Of a DNA stretch of 64,000 bases, positions 9,456 to 22,749 are shown in pieces (position 1 is the stretch's first letter; the number at the start of each line of letters is the position of its first letter). Made by a program: the position numbers and the translations under genes. This DNA is from Gnetum montanum (taxonomy: Eukaryota > Streptophyta > Gnetopsida > Gnetales > Gnetaceae). Under the pieces are notes generated by a model. It saw only the letters and a list, made by a program, of their open reading frames with translations, had not been told where the DNA came from and ran no database searches. Location: contig MNCI01009419.1 in NCBI GenBank assembly GCA_015680685.1, forward strand, positions 174,419 through 238,418. The letters run 5' to 3'.

Positions 9456-12400
9456 GTTATTTAAAGTTGTTCCCTTGGATAAGACAAAATGACTATATGA
9501 ATTTCCTATATTAACTAATCAAATAATGATGTTGAAGTTTGGTATTTTTTTTTCACATCTTTAGCTTTGTACTGATACAAGACTATAGAAGCTTATGACA
9601 TTGTGAAAAGATTAGCCCAACTAGTCTGTAAATATATTAACCTATTGAAGCCACTAAGTTGATCGGTGTTTAATCACCTAGTTATCAACAAGACATAAGA
9701 TCATCCATTCCTTCATGAGTTATCCCATCATACCAATAGCAATGGAATCAATATGATGCATTTGATCTAATAAATTGAATGTAGTCCATTATCATTTTAA
9801 TAGTATAAGATAGAAGGAAATCCTCTTTCTAATCATTAAAGCTAGTAAAGATACTCAATCCTTTAGTAATATTGACGAAGATTTGCTAGCAAGATAGCAT
9901 CCTAAGTGCAATGTAAAATAAGAAATTCACATTACTTATCATGGTTTCACCTTTAAAGTAGTAACTAGGTAGGGGAGCAAAAGTACCATCCTACTTCATC
10001 AATTTCAAGGTAAACTAGGGTAAGTAATTGTTCCTCATTCTTTTGAATCTCTATCATTCCCCACCTTTTTACTTAGTATGTTTGTGTATTATTCTTTTAG
10101 GATGGCTCATAGGACATTATAAGTAGCTAAGAATTAAAGCATGTAAGTAATTCAATGTAACTAGACATTCCTACACTTTAGGTCTATTCTAGTTACACCA
10201 TAGAAAAAATTAGTTGGAGAAATACAAGTTATAGCAACAATGGAAGTCACATTAAAGCATGCATATCTTAAGTAAATTCACTTAGTACAAAATTTTGCAT
10301 TTTTCTTATTTCCAAACACTAAACTCCTTATTGTTTCTCTTTCTAGCAAGACAAGAATGATGAATAGTGACTATGTATCCTAAGGATGCAAATGATATAT
10401 AACTAACCTATTTATAGATCAATATGATCTCAATGCATTGAGCAATGAAAGAAATTATCATGAAACATTGAATGGGTACAAGATTTGGCTATGATGACAC
10501 AATGGACCTATTCGATTAACTTACGATCTTATGTGGGAAAAAAAGTAGATGTTTCTTCTAGGGAGAACATCTTATTTATTATCTAATGTTGGCTTGTTGT
10601 TCATCATTATTTATAAGTTGATGCATGTCCCTCGACTAATCACATGTTCATAGTAACACATCTTAATTAACAATGTTTTAACATTAGCTATGCTATCAAA
10701 AGTAACTTTTATTTAGGTTAGAACACCATGAATCCCACTTGAATAAATTGTAATTGTCACAACCATAACATGCCTATTTATTTATCTACTTTTAAGTCTC
10801 TATTGTTAAAAGTAGTCCTTCTAGAGTAATTACTCACTTCACATCTACCTTTTTATTATCAACAAATCAAATTATTTGTGATTTTTTTGAGTTATTCAAA
10901 CTAGAAAGATGGAGTAGCCAACAACCCACCACTAACATGTGGGACTTTACCTCTTATCTCATTATTAAAGAAAAGGTGACCACCACCTTGGAGGCCAACC
11001 CCCATAGCATCCACAAGAATCGCTCCACCACCATCATCTCCACCAATTGTGGGCACTTCTCAACAACTGGAGCACACATGCCAAGCAACATGTGGAGGCA
11101 TAGCACATTGCTAACAATCATGGACTTTTCGGTATTCACTAGGAGCATATTGTAGGTGAGTGCATTGAGGCACAACACCACTTGGTTGAACTAGAACATG
11201 ATGCTTAATGCCTTTTCCTACATTGCTACCACCATTTCTCTAATCTATTACCTGCCAACCATGCCTACTAAATTGCGATACACTATGCCTCATCCATCAC
11301 TACCACACTATGTTGCTGTTATAACCCATACTATGTGCCACCACCATTCTAGAACACCAAACCCTCGCTTGCCTTCCATTGCCACCTGCCTTCTGCTTGT
11401 CACTACCTATTGAACATATTTCTTATCACTACCTCCAATGCTACCTATCATTTCCTCTCCCACACCACCCATCACTACCTCCCATGCCACCCATCACTAC
11501 CTTCCATGCCATCCATCACTTCCTCCCATGCCATCCATCACTAACTCTAGCATCATCACGTAGATCTTGAAATGGCATGTCACCGTGATCGTTGCTTCCA
11601 TTCATAATAAAATGATAAATTATCTATTATATCAATTTTTCATCAGCTAATGGAAAATTTTGAAATTCCAATTGCTACAAAAAATTCAAAATTTTTGTTG
11701 ATTAATGGAAAATTCAAATTTTTGTCATTAAATTCTTAGTTCAAATTAGGAACCTACAAAAATAGTTTCCAAAAATTATAATTTTGTGCAATGGTAGCAG
11801 TAGAGATAAAAATTCCACAATTAAGCATGCTTGCTCTAGAGTAGAACTGAGATGGGTGACCTCTTAGAAAGTTTTGTTTTTCACGCCAAAGGTCCTAGAC
11901 TCAAAAAGCCATAATTTTTTATTTTGGAAGCCTTTTTTTTTTGAATGAAGAGTAGTTTCCTATAGTTTTCAACCTTTTGGACATAATGCTAAAGTTAAAT
12001 CCATATCAAGGAATCTTAAAAATTAGTTTTTACTCCTTGCCTGATATAGTGCCTTGAGATCCTTAAAAGTTTAGTTTTCACACAACTTGAGAATATGATG
12101 GCCATTTTCAACATATGAATAGTAATTTCTAACATTTTTCATCCTTCTAAACTCAATGGTGAGGTCAAATTTATCATCTAGGCATCATAAAATTCAATAA
12201 TATTATAAATTCAACATTTTAACCTTTAATATTTAGTACATAACCCTTACAGATAGTCTTAAGATCACTATGGTATGTTATTAGTTACACTACTAAAGTT
12301 AGTGTTCTCAAAGGGGGTAGAAAGATCATCAAAAATAATATAGTTAAATATTACTAAAATTAGATAATATAATTACAAAAATGGATAATATAGTTATTCA

Positions 12401-12627
12401 ATTGATGTAGTTGATTATTAATCAATGTATTAGTTAATGATCAATTAATGTATTACAAGCAAAGATGGGATATAGAGGTATTTATAAGCAAAAGGGTTCT
12501 TTTGGAAGTTCTTCTTTTGAGCCATACAGATTAGCATATTGTAGAAATTACAACAGGGAAGGTTGTGTGATATTTTATAAAGAAGCCAACTTTGAATTGG
12601 TACAAATATTTAAATGGAGTTTAGAAA
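9456..12627. other. AT-rich non-coding DNA between elements A and B
   Basis: No convincing coding region, LTR end or PBS. It is the target flank of element A on one side and stops abruptly at the gag homology of element B. Apart from the short tandem repeat at 11466-11545 and AT-rich stretches near 12340-12450, I see nothing in it. A 100-codon plus-strand frame at 12465-12767 runs into antisense gag and is not credible as one gene. Confidence 0.6.
11466..11545. repeat. 22-bp tandem repeat
   Basis: About three and a half copies of a 22-bp unit of the type cacccatcactacctcccatgc, with drift, inside a C/A-rich stretch starting near 11280. Confidence 0.7.
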
Positions 12628-13080
12628 GTTTGAATACCAAATCTGAGCCATATCCTTTAAATTTGATACAAACAACCTACAAGCTTGATCTTGATGTTGA
12701 ATATTTGCATGAGCTAAAGCTAACTCAAACATGTGAATATATTCTTCAGCTAAATAATCTTTTCTAGGAATGAAAGGCTTTGGAAAATATTTGTAAACTA
12801 CCTTAGGAATGTCATTGTAATTTTGAAATCCTAATGATGTAAATCTTTGCCAAGGATTTGCCATCCTATTCCTTTGGATAATTGAACTCTTAGAATTTCT
12901 AGATCTTCTCTTATAAATTGATAAACTAAATATAATGGGTGATCTTCTAGTTTTCACTCCACTACTTGTTACCAATTCAAAATATTTCTTTTGTTCTTCT
13001 TCTAATGAAGAATTGGTCTTAGAATCTAGAATATCTTTTGAAACTTTGAAATTTTCCAAACTATCAATCTTCTTGGTCAT
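12628..13080 (-). pseudogene. Element B gag fragment
   Basis: About 150 residues homologous to the start of element A Gag: MTKKIDSLENFKVSKDILDS, then the shared SSIIQRNRMANPW and YIHMFELALAHANIQ segments. Homology ends abruptly at about 12628, in the middle of the Gag core (AQIWYSN), where unrelated DNA begins. The remainder of the element, including any protease and 3' LTR, is missing, so this is a truncated relative of A. Confidence 0.88.
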
Positions 13081-13176
13081 GAACTAAAAATAGTATTTCT
13101 CAAGCCTTTCTAGTAACAAATAATTGTTGATGTACTACAATTATAAGGCTTATGAACCTAGAGGCTAAATTTTCAG

Positions 13177-13193
13177 CCCTCCTTCTAGTGCCA
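13177..13193 (-). other. Primer binding site, element B (tRNA-Asn, one mismatch)
   Basis: Minus strand TGGCACTAGAAGGAGGG, identical to the element A PBS except for one transition. It sits 7 nt from the LTR end, as in A. Confidence 0.8.
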
Positions 13194-13200
13194 AAAGAAC

Positions 13201-16200
13201 TGTTGGTGACCATTTGGGATGCGACCTCAAACGAGTGTCCTCGAATAGGATTTAGGTGCTTGCTAGTCTCTAGTAACACCAAGGCCCAGATACCTCCAAA
13301 TAAAATCAGTAGTTAATGTGAGCATGTATGTGTGTTGTTGTGGTCTGCGGTTGTGAAAAATGAAATGATTGCGTTGTGTGTATACTACAAATGACTTATC
13401 TTAAAGAGATTCAGCCAACTTTGCCAAGTACTGTGAGTTGTTGAGAGTTCCTATTTTGTTCAATTGCCTAGTCTATGCAGTCCTTATAATACCTACATGT
13501 AACAAATAAAATTTTGTAAAAAACTTTTAGCACAACTTTGTGAATCTACTTCTAATTGTCCCCAGAGAAAGAGATAGTTCCACAAGAAAACTAGAAATAG
13601 AGCAAGATTCAATGGAAATAGACAGAAAAGAAAGAAAATTTGGGTGAACCTCAAATATTTAAACAAGGTAAAATGACACGAGTAAACACTTCGTAATAAA
13701 GCTATCCCAAATTCAATAACTACAAATTTTTCAAACTTTCAAGGCTCAAATAAACAATTTCTTCAAGATAATCCTACTATGCTACCAAAAAATTGCTACG
13801 TAAACTACCACGTATGAGACTCCATTTTGGCTAGATAATGGATGTCAACAATTTCATTCAACAGAACCTTCAAAAGACTTAACAATTTCTGATTGAAATA
13901 CCACAGAGATTCACTTTAAAGATAAAAAGAAGCTATTCTGGTCCCATCAAAATACCAAAGATTTTTTAAAACCTCTTGACTATTGAATCGTTCAACGGCA
14001 TGACTACAAGAAAAGGCTCTCTTACAATGATGTCAATAGCAATTCTTATACATTGCACAATAACCAAATTCACTACTAAAATGCTCTTAAGGCTTTCAAA
14101 CACAAGCGCTTCTATGGCAAAATTTTAATAAAAATTTTCTATCGGGCAACAAAAACACTAAGACCAATATGAAAATCCCAAAATTACTTGCCAAGGATGA
14201 TACTATCTAAACCACTAGCTAAACAATTTAAACAAAATAAAAATACAACATAACTCATAGGACTATGACAAAGAGGCTGAAATATTTTCTTTAGCCAGTC
14301 ATCTTACAGGCAATCGTTCATAATTTCTTCTTTACAATGCTCTTCTCCCAAGACTCAAAGTGTGTCTCCAAGTGAGAGCCCAAGTGTGATCCAAAAATAA
14401 GACCCCCTTTTCTTCTAACCCCTGAAGCCTTTTTATAGGTTTCCAAAGGTAGTTACATTCTAAAATATCTTAGCTAACTTGCCCAACAAGTTAGGAGGTT
14501 GTAACTATTTTGGGTTGTTATAACCACTATAGAGATAAAAAGGCTACAATTGACAAGTGTCTCATTAAGTTGCCAAGTGTCCCATTAAGTTGCCAAGTGG
14601 ACACCATGGAGACAAAAAAGCTGTAGTTGACAAGTGGCCTTTTAAATTGCCAAGTGTCTTCATGGTAATCAAAATTAAAATTAGTTACAAATATCATAGT
14701 TGTAACTACCATATGAAGTTACAACTTCCATATGAATAAAAGGGATACTAGCCAAATGTCCCCTTTATATAGGACGTTACAAAAATATCTTAACAATGTA
14801 CATTTTATTTTTGAGAACAAAGCAAATTCTTGCATGAAATATTTATCAATGCTCAGTAAAAGCTTTCCATAAATCTTCAATAGCGAGAAACATGCTGAAG
14901 CAGGGTGATGACCTTGGCTTAATTCCTGTAAAATCTCTAGCATTGGTGGGTTGCTCCCCGACAACAATATGCAAAGTTTCTGAGACCATCGAAAGTTATT
15001 TATAGTAGGAGGATAACAGCTTGCACTAGTACCAGGAATCCCAACTTGCACTAGTACCAGGAATCCCAGAGATGGACAATTTGATGGCTGTGATTCCTTC
15101 TGTAAACAATACAATACATGATTCTAGCCTCGTCTCTGCATTTGGTTTCAAAATATTCTTCACAATCATTTCTAGGTTCAAGGTTTATCATTCTAAGAGG
15201 GCACTGAATCTACAGTTAGTGCAACTTGTAATTTGGTGGAAACCTGAGCAACTAGGTTCTAAGCTTCCACAGGCACATGCTTAGAATTTCAAAGGTGGAG
15301 ATGTGGCTATGAACACTAGGGTTCCCTTTGAGCTGTGCAATTTTTCTGTTGCCAAACATGAAACAATCGTAGAACATCTTATCACAAGACACCGCTAATA
15401 GTATTTGTTAGTCCTGATCCTGCACTTGATCATAGTCGTGCAGGGGCACTATAACCTATGGCAGATTCTATGTTTCCAGCATTTTTAGTGAGAACATGTA
15501 TACTGCTAAAGCATCAAAAAGGTTTTTCAACTGCGGGATTGATCTCGTTTTCTAAAGTAGAGACATCAAGTTGCAGAGACATGGTCTCGGCCGAAGAATG
15601 AAAATTTCTGCCATTGATTTGGTACCTCAGCTGGGAGAATGGAGAAGATGTTTTTCTGTTTCATCCATATAGATATAAACTAGCTGGTTGTATTCAATGC
15701 ACCAATCTATCTTTTGAAGGGCACTATGATAATCCATTGGCTATCACTTGTACGTGAAAGCGTTTGGAAGTATACATCGGCTTCACTTTTTAACATTTCT
15801 GAAAGAGAGAATTGCACCCTATTATTGCCATTAACCCTCATTACAATTGTAATACCGATGGTGACCAGAAAGTTAGTAATGCACAAGTACGTTGCATAGC
15901 TCTTGTTCCCAACAATGCATTTACACGCAAGACCATCATTTCTCCCCAAAACGAAATCATACAAGATTTTGAAACTCTCTTACCCTTTTATTCTTTGAAA
16001 TTTGAATTCTTCAAATGTCTTTTTCATAGTATCACATAACATTATTGTGCTCTAAAAATCTGAGTCATAAACTATCCATATTTAAAGAAATAAATGTCAT
16101 CAAAGATTTTTCGACTTGCTAGAAAACTCTTCATCTTGTTATGATATTCCAATGATACCATCCTACACTCTGATACAATTTTGTTATTTCTCTTAAGAAG

Positions 16201-16275
16201 TTTGTAAAGAGATTTTTTTTCTTGCATATTTTGTCATGCCAACCTGTTCCATGAAATGGCCAAAATGTGCCAACA
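13201..16275 (-). mobile_element. Element B, 5' LTR (3075 bp)
   Basis: Begins tgttggt at 13201 and ends gccaaca at 16269-16275, matching the termini of LTR A. The U5/R part follows LTR A closely, including the start-of-R region near 14271 and a TATA motif at 14431. The U3 (about 14760-16230) is largely different from A and shorter, and lacks A's captured fragments as far as I can see. It abuts the interior of element C1, so B probably inserted there. Confidence 0.85.
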
Positions 16276-16451
16276 ATTTTGTTGCTCATGCCACTCATGC
16301 TATGTACTACTCTAATACATGTGTTTCACTATATGTGTAATGTGTAATGTGCAAACTCTATTTTTTTTATGTTTTATGTTTATTTTCTATGAACTTGCCA
16401 TGGTATGCTAAGTTAAGTCTATGTGATGATGGTGTAACTAGGCCATTGCAA

Positions 16452-16700
16452 GCCTCATGATAGTTTAAGGCCATTTTGGGCCACGATGATAGTTTTAGGC
16501 CATTTCAGGCCATGTACACTACTAGTTTAAGGCCATTTTGGGCTGTAGTAATAATTAAGAGTGGTAGTTTAAGGCCATTCTAGGTCATATATTACTAGTT
16601 TTAGTCCTTTTTGGGCCATAATAAAAGATCAAGATCAGTAGTTTAAGGCCATTTTGGGCAAAATCATTGCTAGTTAAGGACCATGGTGGGCCGTGTAGTG
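16452..16700. repeat. AGTTTA-hairpin array of element C1 (GGCC type)
   Basis: About seven copies of AGTTTA-N2-GCC-N6-GGC, for example agtttaaggccattttgggc. In D and E the same kind of array lies between the antisense gene and protease, which fixes the position of this one. The first and last three or four bases of each unit can pair. Confidence 0.85.
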
Positions 16701-16989
16701 CTATTTCTCTTTTTCTTGCAATTTTATCTTTTCTAATTTTTATGCATTTTTATGTTTTTTATGCATAAACTAATAACTTCTAAAGAGTAAACTAAACGAG
16801 CAAATGTGTAAACTAGAAAAAATGCATAAACAAAGTAAATAAATGCGTAAACAAAGCAAAACGATACATAATGTGAATAATCTAGCTAAAAGTAAATGCA
16901 TAAAGAAAGGTAGTGTAAGAAAAAGGTGAAATGTATGGCTAAATGTAAAAGCAAAGGGTATGTAGGCACTTAGCATATGTTGGACTAAG

Positions 16990-17800
16990 GAGATACCTTG
17001 GTTGTGTAGTTGCTTCCTAATTCAGTGTGGATGAGGAGGTGAGTAGGGCCTATATGGTATTATGTGATATTCCCCTTGACCTTCATCTACTATGTCAAAG
17101 AGCAATTCTACCCATAAAGCATCCTCTAGGATGCCATTGGCTTCCTTTGTTTGTTTGGGTGGGTCAACCTCACACATTTTGTCCTTGTTCTTTACTATAG
17201 ACACATCATCAGGGAACTCCACCTTAACCTTTTTTCCATGTGAATGTTGTTAATGGCTAGAGGGGCTATGTTATCACCATGGATAATGACCTCACCACCT
17301 TCATATTGAAGGTGGATTTCTTGGTGAATGAGAGAGGAGACGACCCATAATTGGGCCAACCAAGGCCTACCCAATATTAAGTTGAAGACTAGCATTTCCT
17401 CTACAACAATGAACTTAGTATTAGTGGGGAATTATTTCCTTTCCATGAAGGCTATTGTGATAGTTCCCCTAATAATGACATGGGACCCATTGAAGGATTT
17501 TAGACACATGTTATTTGTCAATTTGATCTTGTTGGTGAGGCTTAGTTTGTCAATGATGGTTTATGGGATGACATTTATTGTCACCCCATCATCAACATGT
17601 ACTGTCTTGATCTTGCATTGCTCAACACGTATTATGATGAACATGGATGCTGTGATCACTTGACCCTTATCAAGGTCAATCTTGATTGGCTCATTGTGGA
17701 ATTTTTGGGATGTTAATCTCAATTCCTACAATGCAGGAGGTAAAATCATAGCATGGAAGGAATGATCATATGCTAGGATGTCCTCCATAATAGGAATGGA
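16990..17800 (-). pseudogene. Element C1 protease remnant
   Basis: Reading the minus strand gives FNLILGRPWLAQL and SLIHQEIHLQYEGGEVIIHG at 17195-17395, nearly the same as D's protease. VDDG, the active-site position, is readable near 17590. The frame is broken repeatedly. Confidence 0.8.
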
Positions 17801-20620
17801 GGTCAACATTTAGAATAGTGCCTCGCGGTGGGTAGAGGAAGTCATAATTAGGTCATATAAGCTCAGCATCATGTTCTTTCAATTTAGCACCTACTTCACC
17901 TAGGCTAGTGCATCTAGGAAGTCCTTGCTAGTGTCTATTGTTTTGTTGGCCTTGATCTCCTTCATAGGGCCCAAGAGACAAATATCTTGTGGAGAAGACT
18001 TGGGCTTTGCTTTCCTAGCCTATTTTGGGGCCTAAGTGCCTGATTGTTGATTACTAGTGGTGGCCTTTTCAATTTTTTGGTTATGGGAATTATAGAAAAG
18101 GGGATTGGTTTGGGTCAACCTAGCACCTTTTGCTCCTAATGTTCTCTAACCATCCTATTAGCTAGATACTCATTAGGTCTCCTAGGTTGCCACCTAAATG
18201 ATATCTTGGTGTGACCAATTGGATTGGCTTTTGGGTGAGAAGGTACTAATGCGTTACCTACCACTGGACTTTGGGTAGTTGCAAGGTTAGCATGTTGTAG
18301 CATGGTAACAACAAAGGATGGCTAAACTATTACTATAGTGACATGATAGGAAACCTTGAACATGAAGGTTGTTGTGGGCACCTAAGGTGGCACTCTAATG
18401 ATAAAACGAAACCTCAAACCTTTGGAGGCCAAGGGGGACCCTACATTGCTAGAGGGCACATAGACCATGAATGGTTGCTACACCAACTCTAGGTTATCAT
18501 CAATGCTGATAGCATTGATGATATAGCCTACAACATCTATGTTTAGAGGATCCTTGTATACCCATATTGATTAATTTTGAGACCTCACTAGGTTGGTAGC
18601 ATCAAGCACCAACTCATCTCTATCAATCATTCATTGTAGGTCATTCTACAAGGCCATGAAAAATTCAATGTTGTGCCTAGGCAAATGGTGATAGTGACAA
18701 ACCTATCTAGCCTAAAGTGTTTTGGTATTAGTGGCTCATTCAAGTCTACTAACGTTGGGTTCCTCAGGATCTCATAGTATCTTTTATGTCTCTTGCGAGT
18801 ATCCTCAGACATTTGCTTCTACTAGATGAATTCAACCTTGAGTAGTTGGTCTATGAGTTTTGAAGGTTTAACAGGCAACAGGATATACTTTGAGTGATCC
18901 TTGTACTCAAAGTTGGGCCTCATAGGTACTTGTGTTATGGATGTCGATGCTATGGGCTGGTTGGCTATTGTGCTAGAGCCAATAGTTTTGTTGTTGGTCG
19001 GGGCCTTGGGTGGCCTAGCTGTTGGCTTTGGATTGGTCATTTTAGCCTTGTTGGCCACATTTTTCATAGTTGTAGTTTGTTTACCCTTGTCCTTATCCTT
19101 CTTGACATGTAAGTTCTTATAGGCCACATAGGCTAGATCCTTTCTAGCTTCTACCATGCCTTTTTTGCTTTTATTTTGGGCATAAGATTGGCTTAGGGAA
19201 TGCACAGCTAGATAGTATAGTTTTGACTAGATAAAGTCATTAACTACACCTTTGGAGGTGGCTAGAAGGTGCATATCTACCATAGGCTTGTGGACTTCAT
19301 TAATTGATGCACTCTAGTGTTGGATAAACTTCTACATGGGTGCTAGATGGCCTTACTTGATTTGCATGAGCTAGTCAAGGGTGGTCTTAGGCTTCAAGGT
19401 GTACTTGAAGTGCATGACAAACGCACTTAGCAGATCATCCAAAGAGGAGATAAATGCTTTGGGAAATTCCTAGTACCAATTGAGTGCCTTGCTAATAAGT
19501 GACATGGTGAAGACACGTATGATAGTATGTGGCCATGCTTGCGGTAATAGGCACTTGGACTAAAAGATCGTTAGGTGTGCATTAGGGTTCCCTTCACTAT
19601 TGTACTTGGTGAAGTGAGGAAGAGAGATCCTTGTTGGAAGAGTCAATGGTGGAACTATAGGGCCTATAGGATTATCCTAGTAAAATTCCACCATGTGAAC
19701 CATTTTGGAGGAGTTAGCCTTAAGCTACTTGACCTCTTCTATTAAGGTTTGGAACAACTGGAATGCCTGATCCAAGCCTTGGGATGTGACAGTGGGTTAA
19801 GCTAATTTTGTAGCCCAGTAGGCTAGTTGCATTGTCCATGACCTGGTTGTAGGTTATTCAGCCATGTGAGATGCTTGTTGCATTGGTTGTGTCATAGGCA
19901 TAATGGATAGGATTAACCACGCATGTGTGGGTTAGACCACCATAGAGGATGTTGATGAGATAGGTAGGGCTTAAGATGCTTGAGTCATTTGTGGCTGAGG
20001 GATATGCACAGTGTGCAGATAGGACTATGCAGGAATGATAGTTGCCAGGAAGGATGATTGAGCAAGTTATGAAAATGTCAAAAGGGAAATTTAACTAGAG
20101 GTACTGCATCTTGGAGTGTGTACTACATTTGATGGGTCACCCCCATAGGTGTTGACCTAGGAGGTGACACTGGGGCTATAAATATCTCCAGGAAGATAAG
20201 TGGATGGGGTTTTGGGAAGACCAAACTAGGGGTTGTCCATTGGAAGGAGGTATGAAAAGAGTCCTCATACTTGGAATGAGCTTGAAAGTCATCTTGATCT
20301 TCTTGTAGGAGCTCCTCATAATCTATCTTCACTTCACATTCATGTGTTCGGATGAGCTGGGCTAAAATCCACCAATAGGATTTGATAAGTGGGATGAAGT
20401 CAATGGAGGAATGAACATACTCCTATCCATTTCAGTGGATGTGTTAGTAGCCCCTTTTAGCTTCCATCTCCATGTAGTGTATGAATAGGTCCACTTGGAA
20501 CTTTGCACAAATAAAGTTGTACTGCTCATCGTTGAGCATTGTGTACTCAAGATCCTGGTTGCACAACCTAATGGATTACCTTCGCTCTACCATGGCAAGA
20601 TTGGCATGGTGGTTAATATG
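17801..20620 (-). pseudogene. Element C1 gag remnant
   Basis: Colinear with D and E gag. The segment 18822-19205 carries a lysine-rich linker ending in ILLPVKPSKLIDQLLKVEFI, equal to D's LPMKPSQLFDQLLKVGLM. Near 18650-18710 a decayed CxxHx4Hx4C zinc knuckle (CHYHHLPRH) is visible. The N-terminal part is at 20123-20620. Stops throughout. Confidence 0.75.
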
Positions 20621-21121
20621 ATTTTCTTGTTCAGTAGGTAATACAAAAAGTGTGCTTGGAATGGATTTTGAAGGTTGTTTGGAATTCATGGTGCTGATTG
20701 AATGTTGTAAAAAAATGGCTAATTTTGAAAATTTTAGGAAAATGACCAAGTTTGAAAATTGTAGAAAAATGACTAACTCTAGAGAAAATGGTTAAGTCTT
20801 GAAGATTGCAAAAAAGAAAATGGCTAAGTATGGAGATTATGCTCTTTACACTAAGAGTTACCTGCACTCTCTATGCTAAGAGCTACCTACACTCTCTACT
20901 GAGAGCCTAGAATTTCGCTAAATATAGGAATGCATGTTTTGGAGTTGCTACATAGGGTTCCAAGGGAACTAATGATGGGGTTGAGTTACACCAACTAATT
21001 AGTAGAAAATTCCTATACTAGCCTAAGATCTAGCTACTTTCGAATGTGGTAGGTCCATAATGGTGATGTAGAGAGCATGTGAGATAATGACCAATGGAGT
21101 TAGAAGAAGAAAATGGATCGA

Positions 21122-21138
21122 CCCTCCTTCTAGCAGTA
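21122..21138 (-). other. Degenerate PBS of element C1
   Basis: ccctccttctag is preserved on the plus strand; the last positions of the tRNA-Asn match are lost. It lies at the expected distance from the LTR start at 21145. Confidence 0.65.
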
Positions 21139-21144
21139 GAAAAT

Positions 21145-22707
21145 TGTAGTGATTCAAAACATTGGTGACTGGAATGGAAAATCAAGAGGTTCATAGGTAC
21201 ATAACTTTAACCCCATGTCTGCATGAGGGCTTACTAGAGGTGAAGATAGGATGCCTAGAATGGTCTTGTTGATTGAACGAGGACTTACAGAATGCAAAGC
21301 CAAATGGTGTTAAGTGTTTGCACGGTGTTCGTGGTGTCAATGTGGGTGAGCATAGTTAAGGTTTTTAGTGTAAAACAAAGGTTTCAATGCATGGTGGTGC
21401 ATTAAAATAACTAAAAATACAAGTAAAATACCAAAATGCAAGTAAAAATGTAGAGGGAAGAGAGCAAGAGAGAAAGTGGCACCACCCCCAATGGGGTTGA
21501 GCATAGTTAACCTCAGAATGGATGAGAAGGTACGTGGTGTATAGTAGGCATAGTGGATAGTGTAGTCAGAGTCTTGGGGGTGTTTAGCCACAAAGACTAA
21601 CATTTTTCTATGGCGTCTATGCCTATTAGGTTGGCAACCATAGTATGCAATGGACTGCAGTGGTCTATAGTGTCCTTTGGTGAGCTACAGTGGTGTGCAA
21701 ATGCCTTGCCTTGCCAGAATACCAAATGCACTATAAATTTGCTAATCTCACTTCAATGTTTTCAACCTTGCTTCACATTTTCCAACAAAAATGCAAAAAT
21801 ATCAACCCCTAAAATGTTGAGGGCTAGGGTTCCCATGAAATGTAGATCAATTGCCATGTGGTAGTAGGACAGTTGAGACTACATTGCATCCAACTATGCT
21901 CTCCAATACAACAAGTGGTGTTATGCTCTAGTGTGCTCCAATGGACTTTGAAAGACTACCAGACTATAACTACACTACCAACTACATGTTCATGAGCTAA
22001 ACATGACTGTAATGTACCTAAAAAATATGCAAAAAAATGTGACTTTGGAGACTATGCTTTGGGACTACACAGTCCATTGTCTCGAGTTGGCTCGAGAATA
22101 GTTATAATTTGGGAATAAAAGAGAGTAAAAAAAAGATGCATTTTTGATAACTACACTTTTTGTAGATGTGTTGAAGCTAAGCTCAGTTCTAGTACTACAT
22201 TGTGGAGGCCATTGGATGCTATTCTCTCTAACTATGCTCAACTACACTTTCGACTGGGAGAAAGCATAGTTCAACACTTGGAAAATTTTTTGTAGAACAT
22301 GGTTGTGTCCTAACTATGTTCTTCATGGGAGGCTAAATAAACTCCAAACTAGGGTTGAGCATAGTCTCAAAAGTTAGAAAAATTTTTAGCTATTGGATTG
22401 ATGCTTAGAAAAATCTGTAAAACTAGCCTTTGGTGTTGACTACACTCTCTATTGAGCTGACTATGCTCCAGTGTAGTGGAGAGCGTAGTCCCAACACTTA
22501 GTAAATTTTGCAGATTCTTGATTCATGATGACCCTTAGGAAACATTTCAGGAAATCATTATTTGGGGCTAACTACACTCTATATTGGCTAACTACGTTCT
22601 AGGATAGTAGAGAGTGTAGTCCCAAAAATTAGAAAAAATTTTCCTTACGTTGACACTTAGACAAATCTGTAGTCAAGAAGTTATCATCCAAATTTGGTGG
22701 TGTTTCA
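21145..22707 (-). mobile_element. Element C1, 5' LTR (1563 bp)
   Basis: Plus-strand ends are tgtagtg and ggtgtttca, the same termini as D. The first 250 bp align with LTR D (the gaggg..ctag..gaggac block at 21225-21300). The middle (about 21900-22640) is filled with copies of a motif around gactacactct and its complement, which is specific to this LTR. Confidence 0.8.
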
Positions 22708-22749
22708 TTAAAAACTAGGAAAAGAAATAAAACACTTAATTCCATAAAA

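Larger units (their letters stand above)
16276..21144 (-). mobile_element. Element C1 interior (5' half, decayed)
   Basis: Protease, gag and a PBS remnant in the same order and strand as elements D and E, heavily mutated with many stops and few CpG left. Its left part ends at the LTR of element B; RT, integrase and 3' LTR are not found. 16276-16440 has nothing recognisable. Confidence 0.8.

Noticed and set aside
12465-12767. Plus-strand 100-aa ORF spanning the border of element B
   Set aside because: Half of it is antisense gag, so it arose by the truncation.
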